A DNA stretch of 64,000 nt. Origin: DASZRZ01 sp963732925. Its GTDB lineage: Bacteria > Acidobacteriota > Terriglobia > Terriglobales > Acidobacteriaceae. The stretch covers positions 744,001-808,000 of the forward strand of contig CAVTBJ010000012.1 of assembly GCA_963732925.1 (NCBI GenBank), written 5' to 3'. Positions 8,899 through 17,632 of this stretch are shown one piece after another; the first letter of the stretch is position 1, and each line of letters opens with the position of its first letter. Both the position numbers and the translations under genes were made by a program. The notes under the pieces were generated by a model. The model saw only the letters and a list, made by a program, of their open reading frames with translations. It was not told the DNA's origin and searched no databases.

Positions 8899-9642
8899 AT
8901 GAAGCTGACTTTCAACCGGCGGGCTCGGTTCGGCGCAAGCTCAACAATTCTCGGCGGCTTTCTCTTTGTTCTGGGGCTTCTTTCGATTGGTTGGATTTTC
9001 GCGCAGACGGAATGGCAGCCTCCTCCTCCGGCAGCGCGCAACCCGGAACCACCGGCTGCGGTTCCTGGTGCTCCCGCACCCTCTGGTCGGGAAAGGAGTC
9101 CGCGCAATCCTGCCCCTGCCCAGCCCTCGACGTCGTCCCAATCCGATGCCGTGCTGCGGAATTTTCTGACGCATGCGTATTACCACGGAAAGGCTGAGCT
9201 GTATCTGGCGCAGATGGCCTCCACGCGCGCGGTAAGCCCGGAAGTCAAGCAGTTCGCCGCAACTGTGATCGCGGATCACGGCCGCGTCGAGCGAGACCTG
9301 TTCGCCCTGGCAAAAGAGAAGGGCATCAAGATCGACCGCGAATACCGTGTTGAGCAGAACCCGATGTATGCAAGCATGCTTTCCGGGCTCTCCCAGCTCT
9401 CCGGCCCTGATTTTGACGTTGCCTACCTGGAGCAGACGGCGGAGAACCACACGCTTGAGCTATCGCAATACCTGAGCCTGGCGGGCGCGGCATCCGACAG
9501 CGACACGCAACTGTTCGCTGCCCAGCAAGTTTCGCGTGTTCGCGACCGCTTGCGCCGGGCGGAACAGATTCTGCGGCGTTCGGAGCACCAGTTCACCGCG
9601 CATCTTCGGGAGGAGCATCTTCACTCCCATTTCAGGGTATGA
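8899..9642 (+). CDS. DUF4142 (ferritin-like fold) exported protein
   Basis: The ATG at 8899 is chosen because the product then begins with a basic N-terminus and one hydrophobic helix (about 14-35, STILGGFLFVLGLLSIGWIF), as expected for an exported or anchored protein. A Pro/Ala-rich linker (about 40-80) leads into a four-helix DUF4142 domain (about 85-230), with FLTHAYYHGKAELYLAQMA, VKQFAATVIADHGRVERDL and AENHTLELSQY. DUF4142 is distantly ferritin-like and common in soil bacteria; its biochemical role is unknown. No strong ribosome binding site is seen. The last 11 bases overlap the end of the convergent quinone oxidoreductase gene. 247 residues. Confidence 0.8.
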   Translation: MKLTFNRRARFGASSTILGGFLFVLGLLSIGWIFAQTEWQPPPPAARNPEPPAAVPGAPAPSGRERSPRNPAPAQPSTSSQSDAVLRNFLTHAYYHGKAELYLAQMASTRAVSPEVKQFAATVIADHGRVERDLFALAKEKGIKIDREYRVEQNPMYASMLSGLSQLSGPDFDVAYLEQTAENHTLELSQYLSLAGAASDSDTQLFAAQQVSRVRDRLRRAEQILRRSEHQFTAHLREEHLHSHFRV

Positions 9643-10600
9643 GCAGAAGCTTTCCTGTGGAGCGGCGTCCTTCCAGGTCGCGATGAGCTTGCTCCGCGTC
9701 TTCCAGTTTGTATTCCTTGCCGATATGCAGGTGCAGCTTGCCGGCGGCAAGCAGGCCGAAGATATCGCCGGCTCGCCGCTCCAGGTCCTTTCGCGTGGCG
9801 ATGTAGGCCATCAGGGAGGGGCGAGTTAGGTAGAGCGAACCTTTCTGGGACAGGCGAATCAGGTCAAATGGAGGCACCGCTCCGCTGGAAGCCCCGAACA
9901 TCACCAGATATCCCCGCGGCCGCAGGACGTTCAGATCCTTCTCGAAAGTGTCCTTGCCCACGCCGTCATAGATAACATCGACTCCCTTGTTCCCGGTGAT
10001 GCGTTTGGTCTCGGCTTCGAAGTCCTGCTGGGTATACAGGATGACTTCGTCGGCGCCCGCCTCGCGAGCCAGTTGGGCCTTCTCCTCGGTTCCCACGGTG
10101 GCGATCACCCGGGCGCCGGAATGCTTGGCGAGCTGCACCAGGAGCAGTCCTACTCCGCCGGCAGCCGCGTGAATGAGTGCGGTTTCGCCCGCGCGCAGCG
10201 CATACGTGTCGTGGACCAGGTAATGCGCGGTCATGCCTTGCAGCGTGGCGGCAGCGGCGCTGCTGTCCTCCAAGCCATTGGGAACCCGTACCAGGCGTTC
10301 TGCGCTCACCGCGGCATACTGGGCATAACTTCCCAATGTGCCGCAGTAGGCAACATGGTCCCCGGACTGCAGAGATTTCACTTCGCTCCCCACCTCGGTG
10401 ACCACGCCGGCCGCTTCTTGTCCGTCAACAAAAGGCAGGGAAGCAGGGTAGCGGCCCTCGCGGAAGTAGACATCGATGAAGTTGACACCGGCAGCCGCGA
10501 TCTTTACCACGGCTTCATTCGGCTTCGGTTTCGGTACCGGAAGATCCACGAGGGTGAGGACTTCCGGTCCGCCTGTCTTGGCGACTTGGATAGCTTTCAT
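9632..10600 (-). CDS. qor: NADPH:quinone oxidoreductase (zinc-free MDR family)
   Basis: A 322-residue medium-chain dehydrogenase/reductase. The N-terminal GroES-like domain (1-125) carries GVNFIDVYFREGRYP and PFVDGQEAAGVV. The Rossmann domain (about 125-260) carries the nucleotide-binding loop HAAAGGVGLLLVQLAK. The cysteines that bind structural and catalytic zinc in alcohol dehydrogenases are absent, which fits quinone oxidoreductases (QorA type). These cytoplasmic enzymes reduce quinones or other enones with NADPH. Length matches the family. It is monocistronic as far as I can see, overlapping by 11 bases at its 3' end with the convergent DUF4142 gene. Confidence 0.92.
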   Translation of the reverse strand: MKAIQVAKTGGPEVLTLVDLPVPKPKPNEAVVKIAAAGVNFIDVYFREGRYPASLPFVDGQEAAGVVTEVGSEVKSLQSGDHVAYCGTLGSYAQYAAVSAERLVRVPNGLEDSSAAAATLQGMTAHYLVHDTYALRAGETALIHAAAGGVGLLLVQLAKHSGARVIATVGTEEKAQLAREAGADEVILYTQQDFEAETKRITGNKGVDVIYDGVGKDTFEKDLNVLRPRGYLVMFGASSGAVPPFDLIRLSQKGSLYLTRPSLMAYIATRKDLERRAGDIFGLLAAGKLHLHIGKEYKLEDAEQAHRDLEGRRSTGKLLLIP

Positions 10601-10796
10601 TCTGCAAATACTACCGGGAGGGCAACTGTTTCGCCAATCGGCTCGTGATCTTCATTTCATCGAAGTTTTACGGCCTTGTAATTTGGCGTTCATAGAAGCT
10701 TCCTAAGCTGGCCAGGTACAAGCACGGGAGGTGGGTGTCACCGGATTGCGCCACGCTGGTTCCGGGGACGCAGACCGGTGCGGGTGGAGGTCGGAG

Positions 10797-11615
10797 ATGA
10801 GTGAGGTTGTTTTTTGCGTCGAGGACGATCGCGACATCTGCCGCCTGATTCAGGTGCATATGTCCCAGTCCGGATACCAGGTGGAGTGCTTCGGCACGGT
10901 GGACGAAGCTGTCTCGCGGGCCAAGAGCCTGGCTCCGGCGCTGTTTCTCCTGGATATCATGCTTCCTGGGGAGAGCGGATTGAACTTCTGTCGCGAACTG
11001 AAGGCGAGCGAAGAATTCTGCGACGTGCCCGTGATTCTGGTGACCGCCAAGACCGCACAGGAAGATCGCATTCGGGGACTGGAATCGGGCGCGGACGACT
11101 ACGTCACCAAGCCGTTCAGCCCTCGCGAACTGGTTTTGCGGGTGAAGGCCGCTTTGCGGCGAACCGCCTCCTGCCAGGCGGACTCCTATCAGGCGGAGGT
11201 GCTGCGCTTCGGGAACGTGGAAATTGACGTTTCGGGGATGATGCTGCGGGTAGGGGGCGTCGAGCGCAAGACCACGGCGCTGGAGTTTCGCATTTTGGAA
11301 ACCTTGGTCCGCTCTCCGGGGCGGGTTTTCAGTCGCGAGCGGCTGCTGCTGCTGGCCAACGGCGCGGAAAGTGACGTGAGCCCCCGCTCCGTCGACGTCT
11401 ATGTAAGCCGCATTCGGGAAAAGATCGAGCCGGACCCCGCCCATCCCGTCTACGTGCAAACCATTCGCGGGGCGGGCTACCGCTTCTCCAGCAGCAGCCG
11501 TGAGCTGGAAGGCTCTGCGCTGCAGAGCGCAATTCAGGCGTTTGCTGTGATTGGAGTTGTCCTCCTGGCAAGTCCCCTGGGGCTAGGGCTCCTGCGCTCC
11601 TTCCCGGGCAGGTAA
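10797..11615 (+). CDS. OmpR/PhoB-type response regulator with C-terminal hydrophobic tail
   Basis: GGAGG 6 bases before the ATG at 10797 sets the start. Residues 1-120 are a receiver domain with the acidic pair in CVEDDRD, the phospho-acceptor Asp in LFLLDIMLPGESG and the Lys in TKPFSPRELVLRV. Residues about 135-235 are a winged helix DNA-binding domain ending in VQTIRGAGYRFS. That is where the family normally stops. Here a tail of about 35 residues follows, containing an uninterrupted hydrophobic run (AIQAFAVIGVVLLASPLGLG) before the TAA. This could anchor the regulator to the membrane. No histidine kinase gene lies next to it. 272 residues. Confidence 0.9.
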   Translation: MSEVVFCVEDDRDICRLIQVHMSQSGYQVECFGTVDEAVSRAKSLAPALFLLDIMLPGESGLNFCRELKASEEFCDVPVILVTAKTAQEDRIRGLESGADDYVTKPFSPRELVLRVKAALRRTASCQADSYQAEVLRFGNVEIDVSGMMLRVGGVERKTTALEFRILETLVRSPGRVFSRERLLLLANGAESDVSPRSVDVYVSRIREKIEPDPAHPVYVQTIRGAGYRFSSSSRELEGSALQSAIQAFAVIGVVLLASPLGLGLLRSFPGR

Positions 11616-11695
11616 GCAACGAACAGCCAGCTCTTGCCGGCGAACCGTTCCGGCTCAGGTAATCGCTTCCCGTCTCTCGCAAAGCATGGGCAGCG

Positions 11696-12712
11696 CTAGG
11701 GTGTCTGTTCCATGGTCGGCGCGTAATAGCCCTGGCGGGCACGGACAGTGTAGTTCTTGCCTCCCACAACCGCGACTTCGATCCTGCGGAAGCGGCCGTC
11801 CGCCTCGAAATGCGCGGGTTTATAGGCCACCACGTACTGGCTGCGAAGCTCCTGCTCGATGCTGGTGAAGGCGTCCTCCATCTCGGAAATCTTGTAGGGG
11901 AAGAAAGCGCGTCCGCCGGTCGCCTCGGCAAAGCGTTCCAGGACTTTGTCGCCTCGCAGTTTCATGTTGGAGTCGTTGGTGCTTACGGCGTAAATGATCA
12001 CGTTGGCGCGGTGCGCCATGGCGATGGCCTCCTCGCGGGTCACCCGGCTCTGGTTGTCTTCTCCGTCCCCGATCACAATCAGGGTTCGGCGCACGTTCGA
12101 GCTGGGGTCGTCGGCCTTCATGAGCTTGTCGCGGCAGGCGTAGTACACCGCATCGTAGAGCGCTGTGCCTCCGCCGGGACGCAGCACGCGGACGCCCTGC
12201 GAGAGCTTGGAAATGTCGTTGGTGAAATCCTGGGTGACTTCCGCGGTGGTATCAAAGCCGATCACGAACGCCTTGTCCGATTGCGGACGCAGAATATGGT
12301 CCAGGAAGCGAATGGCCGCTTCCTGCTCGAAGTGGAAGCGATTCCGGATGGACCCGCTCACGTCAATCACCAGTCCGACCCGCAAGGGAAGTTCGGTTTC
12401 CGCGCGAAAGTTCAGGACAGCCTCGGGAGGAGCGTCGTCGTCGAGGATGCGAACGTCCTTGCGCGTGAGGTCGCGAACGAACTTGCCGTGGCGATCGGTC
12501 ACAGTGAAGACCAGGTTCACCTCGCTGACCTGGCGGCGGATGGTGATCAGGGGCTCCTGTCCGTCAGGGGCATTGGTATTGGAGGCCGTAACCTGGGAGT
12601 CGCTCCCTCCGGTCTGGACCTGGGGAGAAGAAGCTGGGGCGGACTGCTGGGCGCCCAGCGGCACACCAACCAATCCCATCGACAACAAAGCAGCAAGACA
12701 AAATCGGAGCAT
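11696..12712 (-). CDS. secreted VWA domain protein (acidobacterial VWFA-related family)
   Basis: The ATG at 12712 is chosen because the product then begins with a signal peptide (CLAALLSMGLVGVPLGAQ); the frame itself is open to 12844. After a Ser/Gln-rich linker comes a short beta domain (about 55-110: EVNLVFTVTDRHGKFVRDL), then a von Willebrand A domain with the metal-binding motif DVSGSIRNR and the later Asp-rich GDGEDNQ. VWA domains mediate metal-dependent protein contacts. This family is greatly expanded in Acidobacteria; the role is unknown. 338 residues; no partner gene adjacent. Confidence 0.85.
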   Translation of the reverse strand: MLRFCLAALLSMGLVGVPLGAQQSAPASSPQVQTGGSDSQVTASNTNAPDGQEPLITIRRQVSEVNLVFTVTDRHGKFVRDLTRKDVRILDDDAPPEAVLNFRAETELPLRVGLVIDVSGSIRNRFHFEQEAAIRFLDHILRPQSDKAFVIGFDTTAEVTQDFTNDISKLSQGVRVLRPGGGTALYDAVYYACRDKLMKADDPSSNVRRTLIVIGDGEDNQSRVTREEAIAMAHRANVIIYAVSTNDSNMKLRGDKVLERFAEATGGRAFFPYKISEMEDAFTSIEQELRSQYVVAYKPAHFEADGRFRRIEVAVVGGKNYTVRARQGYYAPTMEQTP

Positions 12713-13461
12713 AATTCCTGAATTCCCGAATAATTGGAACGATTTCTCTAGTGTAAGGCTTGCCCCCCGGATCTCCGCTGGAGCAAAGGCGATGCTCGAA
12801 CCTTCGCCGACCACTGTTCGCACACTGCCGGTGCCCAGGCTCACTCAACGGCAAAGTCCCTGACTGGCCTTTCTCGCGACGCCACAGTTTGGATGCCAAA
12901 ACCCTGCCCCCGGCTCCATCCGCCAGAAGCGAATCCCGGCCCTAATCAATTAGGATATGCCTGTTTTCTGGGGTCTGGAGCGGTAACCGAAGTCCAAATT
13001 CTTCGATAGCATCTCCTTGAAAACCCCCTGCCAACTCAGGCGCCACAAAAGAAAGCTCCTTCCAGGGGCCGGTCGCTCTTGGCGCGCAGCCCCCGAGGAG
13101 AGTTGCTGCAGAATATCGCCCCGGACCTGCCCGCTTGCGGGGAGCAAGTGAGGGTTGCTTTATTCTCCAATTGGATTGATCTTTGGGAGTAGATTCCCCG
13201 GGGAGGTGAACCGTGGGTATTCTTCGCTTCTGCGATGAAGAGTCCGCTGTGGTTCGTCCAGGAACCAGGGAACGCGCTGCTGCCATTCTCGGGGAGATTT
13301 CTGTTCTCATTTTGCCGCGTCTGGCGCTCTGCTCTCCGCCTCGAAGTGGATTTTTTTTCTCCTATATGTCAGTTTGTTAGGTTCGGATTCGCGCCTTGCA
13401 ACAGACTGCGCGGGTCCGTGTGCCTGGAGCTTTGTCATTTCACCGACGAGGAGAACCTTGA
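12713..13461. other. 750-base intergenic region
   Basis: The region lies between the VWA gene and the metal-dependent hydrolase gene. It has no long open frame with plausible protein content. Two items stand out: a short inverted repeat CCTAAT-CA-ATTAGG at 12941-12954 and a strong Shine-Dalgarno-like GGAGGTGA at 13202-13209 in front of a 55-codon frame (listed separately). I see no tRNA or terminator. Confidence 0.5.
13213..13380 (+). CDS. candidate small ORF, 55 aa
   Basis: A GTG codon at 13213 follows GGAGGTGA by three bases and opens a frame of 55 residues ending in TAG at 13378-13380. The product starts MGILRFCDEES and has a hydrophobic middle (ISVLILPRLALCS). Only the ribosome binding site argues for it. 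There is no recognised family, and a chance match is quite possible. Confidence 0.25.
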   Translation: MGILRFCDEESAVVRPGTRERAAAILGEISVLILPRLALCSPPRSGFFFSYMSVC

Positions 13462-14181
13462 ATGAGCCTTGATTGGAAAGGAGCCAAGCTTACATGGCTC
13501 GGGCATTCCGCTTTTCGCCTGGAGACCGGCGGCAAGACCCTGCTGATGGACCCATGGATCATGGGTAATCCCGCTTGCCCGGAATCCGAGAAGCAGGTGA
13601 GAAAAGCCGATGCTCTGCTTTGCACCCACGGCCACTTCGATCATATTGGAGATGCTCTGGCTATCGCCGCGCAGCACAATCCGGTGGTGGTGGGAATTTT
13701 TGAGCTTGCCACCTGGCTGCAGACGAAGGGTGCCCGGCAAGTTGCTCCCATGAATAAGGGCGGCACCCAGGAGGTACTGGGCAACCGCATTACCATGGTG
13801 CATGCCGTGCACTCCTGCGGCATCCAGGAAGAGGACGGTTCCATCGTCTATGGCGGCGAGGCCTGCGGATACGTGATCGAGCTGGAAAGCGGCCTGAAGC
13901 TCTACCATGCCGGCGATACCGCGGCCTTTCGCGATATGGAAATCATCCGCGAATTGTATGCTCCGGATGTAGCCCTGCTGCCGATTGGAGACCACTTCGT
14001 CATGTCTCCGCGCGAGGCCGCCTATGCCTGCAGGATGCTGCAGCCCAAATGGGTCATTCCCATGCACTTTGGAACATTCCCGGTTTTGACCGGCACGCCG
14101 GCGGAGCTGAAACAGCGGCTCAAGGAGTTCCACGTCGACACCGAGGTGCTGAAAATGAAGCCGGGAGAGACCCTCGGCTAA
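13462..14181 (+). CDS. metal-dependent hydrolase, UPF0173 (metallo-beta-lactamase fold)
   Basis: GAGGAG lies ahead of the ATG at 13462. The 239-residue product has the metallo-beta-lactamase metal motif THGHFDH (about 52-58), a second-ligand segment YHAGDTA and the late VIPMHFGTFP. These match the UPF0173/UlaG-like group of compact metallo-hydrolases that bind two metals. The natural substrate is unknown. No signal peptide, so cytoplasmic. The PEP carboxylase gene follows in the same direction after 87 bases, but I see no evidence of a functional link. Confidence 0.9.
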   Translation: MSLDWKGAKLTWLGHSAFRLETGGKTLLMDPWIMGNPACPESEKQVRKADALLCTHGHFDHIGDALAIAAQHNPVVVGIFELATWLQTKGARQVAPMNKGGTQEVLGNRITMVHAVHSCGIQEEDGSIVYGGEACGYVIELESGLKLYHAGDTAAFRDMEIIRELYAPDVALLPIGDHFVMSPREAAYACRMLQPKWVIPMHFGTFPVLTGTPAELKQRLKEFHVDTEVLKMKPGETLG

Positions 14182-14268
14182 GGCCCGGCAGGATTCTCGG
14201 CGGAGTTTTCTGCCCTCAACCTGCTACTCTCGATACACCATTCAAACCATCAGGACAGGGTACCCAGT

Positions 14269-17061
14269 ATGCCCACAATGCTCGGGACGCAACGGCTCGG
14301 CATCGATACCAGCACTCCCATGAAGGCTTCCCGGCTGCGGGAAATCGCCTTTACGAAATGGGACGCCGACTTTCTTACCCTGCTGGAACGCTTCCGGCAC
14401 GTGCTGGAAAGCATTGGCGAGCAGGAGCTTGCCAGGTTGGTGGACAGCGTGTTCTCCAAGCGGGTGTCTTCGGAAGAGCCGCTTCCCGAGCGCGGCGCTC
14501 ATGCCATCTCCATCGCCTTTCAGCTGCTGAACATGGTGGAGGAAAACACCGAAAATCAGGTGCGACGCCTGCGCGAGGCGGCCAACGGCGCCGCCAGCCA
14601 GTCCGGAACCTGGGCTAATAATCTGGAATGGCTGAAGGAGAATGGCTTCGCGCAATCTGAATTGCGCGAGGTTCTCGCCCGCACGCATGTTGAGCCGGTA
14701 CTCACGGCGCATCCCACGGAGGCAAAGCGTGCCACCGTGCTCGAACACCACCGGCAGCTCTATCTGTTGATCGTCGAGAGCGAGTATCCCAACTGGAGCC
14801 CGCAGGAGCGCCAGAACCTGGGACAGCGGATCGAAGCCGTTTTGGAGCGTCTGTGGCGCACGGGAGAGATTCTGCTGGAGCGCCCCGATGTTGCCTCCGA
14901 AGTGCGCAACAGTCTCTACTACGCGACTACGGTTTTCCCGGAGGTACTGGGGCTGATCGATAACCGTTTTCGCCATGCCTGGTCCTGGGCCTTTCCGGAA
15001 ACTTCCGTACCAGCGCCACCGCGCCTTACCTTCGGAAGCTGGGTGGGTGGCGACCGGGACGGAAATCCCTTTGTCACCTCCGAAGTCACGCGGGAAGCGC
15101 TGGAAGTCATGCGCACCAGCGCCCTGCGCCTGCTGCGGCAGCGCATTGAAGAGCTGGCCGGGCGACTCAGCCTGGCGGAACTGCTGCAGCCCTGCCCGCC
15201 GGAGCTGAAAGAGCTGATCGCCGCCTACGAACATATGCTCCTGGGGAAGGGCGAACGCGCTGTGCGGCGCAATCCCGGTGAGCCTTGGCGGCAGGCTTCC
15301 AACCTGATGCTGGCCCGTATTCCGGCGGCGGGTGATTCCGCGGAGCGGCCGCATGCCTACCATCGCGCGGAAGAACTGGAAGCCGATCTGCAACTGTTGC
15401 GAAGCTCGCTGGAACAGGTAGGAGCCGGACTGCTGGCTACGACCGAGGTGGAACCGGTTCAGCGTCTCGTGCAGGCGTATGGATTCCATTTTGCCGAGCT
15501 CGATATTCGCCAGAACAGCGAATTCCACCGGCGCGCGGTGGCACAGCTCCTCATGTTGGGTGGCTTGAGCGCTGATGATTATCCTGACTGGAGCGAACAG
15601 CGTCGGCGGGAGCTGCTGGATTCCGAGCTCACTCTGCCGCGTCCCTTCACCCTTCCCGGCAGCCGTTTGCCGGAGGAAGCTGACGCGACGGTCAGCGTGA
15701 TGCGCCTGGTGCGCGACACCATCAACCGCTTCGGCCATCGCGGCATTGGGACCTATATCGTCAGCATGACTCACAGCCTTGCCGATCTGCTGGATGTCTA
15801 CCTGCTGGCGCGTGAAGCCGGGCTGGTGCGTAAGACCCCGGAAGGTCTGGTTTGCGAAATTCCCGTCACGCCTCTGTTTGAAACCATCGACGATCTGAAG
15901 TGCTGCGGCGATCTGCTGGCTGAGTTTCTGGCGCATCCCGTCGTGCGCCGCACTCTCGGCTATCTGCAGGCGAGAGATGGCCGCGCCCGGCCGATGCAGG
16001 AAGTGATGATCGGCTACAGCGACAGCAACAAAGACGGAGGAATCCTCGCCAGCCACTGGTATTTGCGTCAGGCGCAGATCCGCATGGCCGAGGTCGCCCG
16101 TAGCGCCGGGGTAGATTTGCGCTTCTTTCATGGTCGCGGCGGCACCATCGGACGCGGTTCCGGTCCCACGGAAGTGTTTTTGCAGGCGCAAGCCGCGGGC
16201 ACGCTAATGGGGGACCTGCGGGTGACGGAGCAGGGCGAGGTGATCGCCCAGAAGTATGCCAACAAAGTCACCGCGGCCAATCACCTCGAACGATTGATTG
16301 CCGGCGTGAGCCGCTGGACCCTGGTGCATGAGAAGCGCAGCGATTCCGCCCCGGAAGGAGTGGAAGACATCTTTGACAGCGTGGTGGAAGAGAGCCGCAG
16401 GAAATATCGTGCCCTGGTCGAAATGAAGGATTTCGTCAACTTTTACGTGCAGGCCACGCCCATTGATGCCATCGAATCCAGCCGCATCGGGTCGCGTCCT
16501 GCGCGGCGCCGCGGCAAGCGGACCCTGGCCGACCTGCGCGCAATCCCCTGGGTGTTCAGCTGGAGTCAGGCCCGCTTCAACATCCCGGGCTGGTACGGGG
16601 TGGGCAGCGCCTTTCAGCAGCTGCGCCAGCAGGAGCCAGAAGCCTGGGAATCCATGCGCCAAGCGGTTCGCACCTGGCCATTCCTCTCCTACGTGCTGCA
16701 TAACGTCGAGGCCAGCATCGCGGCGGCGGATACCGATGTCATGACCAAATACAGCCAGCTTGTTGAAGATGGCAATGTACGGGAGCACGTCCTGAACGCC
16801 GTGTTGACGGAGTATCAATCCACCATCGGAGCACTGCAGCTCTTGTTTGGAGGCACCATCGAACAGCGGCGTCCGCGCTTCGTGAAGGTGGCCGCCATGC
16901 GCAAGGAGGCCCTCTATCGGCTTCACTGGGAGCAGATTCGCATGCTGCGGGAATGGCGCAGCGCCTTGCGCGATGGACAGAGCGAAGAGGCGGACCAGCG
17001 GCTGTTGCCCTTGCTGACCACCGTGAATGCCATTGCCGGCGGCCTGAAGACGACTGGATAA
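14269..17061 (+). CDS. ppc: phosphoenolpyruvate carboxylase
   Basis: A 930-residue enzyme of normal length. It carries all the landmark motifs: the catalytic His in LTAHPTEAKR, the glycine-rich WVGGDRDGNPFVT, GYSDSNKDGG, the active-site loop FHGRGGTIGRGSGPT and a C-terminus ending ...GGLKTTG, close to the usual RNTG end. PEP carboxylase makes oxaloacetate from PEP and bicarbonate and refills the TCA cycle. The first 15 residues before the conserved part are variable, so the start could also be the Met at 14320. It is a single gene, followed on the other strand by the cyclic-nucleotide-domain gene. Confidence 0.97.
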   Translation: MPTMLGTQRLGIDTSTPMKASRLREIAFTKWDADFLTLLERFRHVLESIGEQELARLVDSVFSKRVSSEEPLPERGAHAISIAFQLLNMVEENTENQVRRLREAANGAASQSGTWANNLEWLKENGFAQSELREVLARTHVEPVLTAHPTEAKRATVLEHHRQLYLLIVESEYPNWSPQERQNLGQRIEAVLERLWRTGEILLERPDVASEVRNSLYYATTVFPEVLGLIDNRFRHAWSWAFPETSVPAPPRLTFGSWVGGDRDGNPFVTSEVTREALEVMRTSALRLLRQRIEELAGRLSLAELLQPCPPELKELIAAYEHMLLGKGERAVRRNPGEPWRQASNLMLARIPAAGDSAERPHAYHRAEELEADLQLLRSSLEQVGAGLLATTEVEPVQRLVQAYGFHFAELDIRQNSEFHRRAVAQLLMLGGLSADDYPDWSEQRRRELLDSELTLPRPFTLPGSRLPEEADATVSVMRLVRDTINRFGHRGIGTYIVSMTHSLADLLDVYLLAREAGLVRKTPEGLVCEIPVTPLFETIDDLKCCGDLLAEFLAHPVVRRTLGYLQARDGRARPMQEVMIGYSDSNKDGGILASHWYLRQAQIRMAEVARSAGVDLRFFHGRGGTIGRGSGPTEVFLQAQAAGTLMGDLRVTEQGEVIAQKYANKVTAANHLERLIAGVSRWTLVHEKRSDSAPEGVEDIFDSVVEESRRKYRALVEMKDFVNFYVQATPIDAIESSRIGSRPARRRGKRTLADLRAIPWVFSWSQARFNIPGWYGVGSAFQQLRQQEPEAWESMRQAVRTWPFLSYVLHNVEASIAAADTDVMTKYSQLVEDGNVREHVLNAVLTEYQSTIGALQLLFGGTIEQRRPRFVKVAAMRKEALYRLHWEQIRMLREWRSALRDGQSEEADQRLLPLLTTVNAIAGGLKTTG

Positions 17062-17081
17062 TGCGCCCGCCGGAAATTAAC

Positions 17082-17561
17082 TCAGGAAAGCGATCTGTTG
17101 CGACATAGCGCCACCCGGTGCGAGTAAGCCTGCTGCACTCCCGAGCTGAGCAGCTGCGAAATTTGCAGCCACAGTGCCGGATATCTCGCCAACACGGTCC
17201 CCAATTCTGCCTTGGGAAAAAACAGGGCATGCACCTTCAATGCCGCCACCGCGCTGACCGCATGCGGCTTTTCCGCTACCATGGCGCTCAGCCCCACGGC
17301 GTGGCCCTTTTCTACCCAGCCGACAAGCTTGGGGCGCCGGGACTGAACGGAGATCGTGAAGTTTACCCGGCCGGAAAGCAGAAGAAAAAACCCTTCGCCA
17401 CGGCTCCCTTCGCCATACAGCAGATCGCCGGTCGCGTAGTGGCGCTCCACGGCGATCGCAGAGAGCGCTTCGATCACATCCTCTGCCAATCCAGCCGCCA
17501 GGGGAGTCCGCTTCAGAGCGTTTGCCGCTGCATTTGGCTCATATGCGGGTGTGGTACTCAT
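17082..17561 (-). CDS. cyclic nucleotide-binding-domain-only protein (Crp/Fnr-like, no HTH)
   Basis: I start at the ATG at 17561. The frame is open to a GTG at 17612, but that GTG lies inside a Crp-type operator, so the downstream start is preferred. The 159 residues form one cNMP-binding beta-barrel (about 15-140: YATGDLLYGEGSRGEGFFLLLSG written in two parts) and end without a DNA-binding domain. The position of the phosphate-binding Arg-Ser of true cAMP sites reads KPHAVSAV, so cAMP binding is doubtful. It lies 71 bases downstream of the Crp/Fnr regulator gene on the same strand and may be a partner or modulator of it. Confidence 0.75.
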   Translation of the reverse strand: MSTTPAYEPNAAANALKRTPLAAGLAEDVIEALSAIAVERHYATGDLLYGEGSRGEGFFLLLSGRVNFTISVQSRRPKLVGWVEKGHAVGLSAMVAEKPHAVSAVAALKVHALFFPKAELGTVLARYPALWLQISQLLSSGVQQAYSHRVALCRNRSLS

Positions 17562-17597
17562 GTCTGAGAAGGATAGCAACGGATAAGGGTGTTGCGA

Positions 17598-17613
17598 TGT
17601 GACTCCCGTCACT
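17598..17613. promoter_or_regulatory. Crp/Fnr-type operator, upstream of the cNMP-domain gene
   Basis: TGTGA-CTCCCG-TCACT, one mismatch from the palindrome TGTGA-N6-TCACA. It lies 37 bases upstream of the ATG at 17561. The same motif occurs at 18502 and 23256, each 37-56 bases from a leftward start codon in this stress cluster. Confidence 0.65.
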
Positions 17614-17632
17614 TCCTTTCGTGAGCTGCCGG

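Noticed and set aside
12942..13310. 122-codon minus-strand frame
   Set aside because: Arg/Pro/Ser-rich with no start signal; appears to be chance open sequence.
14242..16191. Long open frame on the minus strand (649 codons)
   Set aside because: Antisense to ppc, whose motifs are complete. The frame is Arg/Gln-rich and shows no family pattern.
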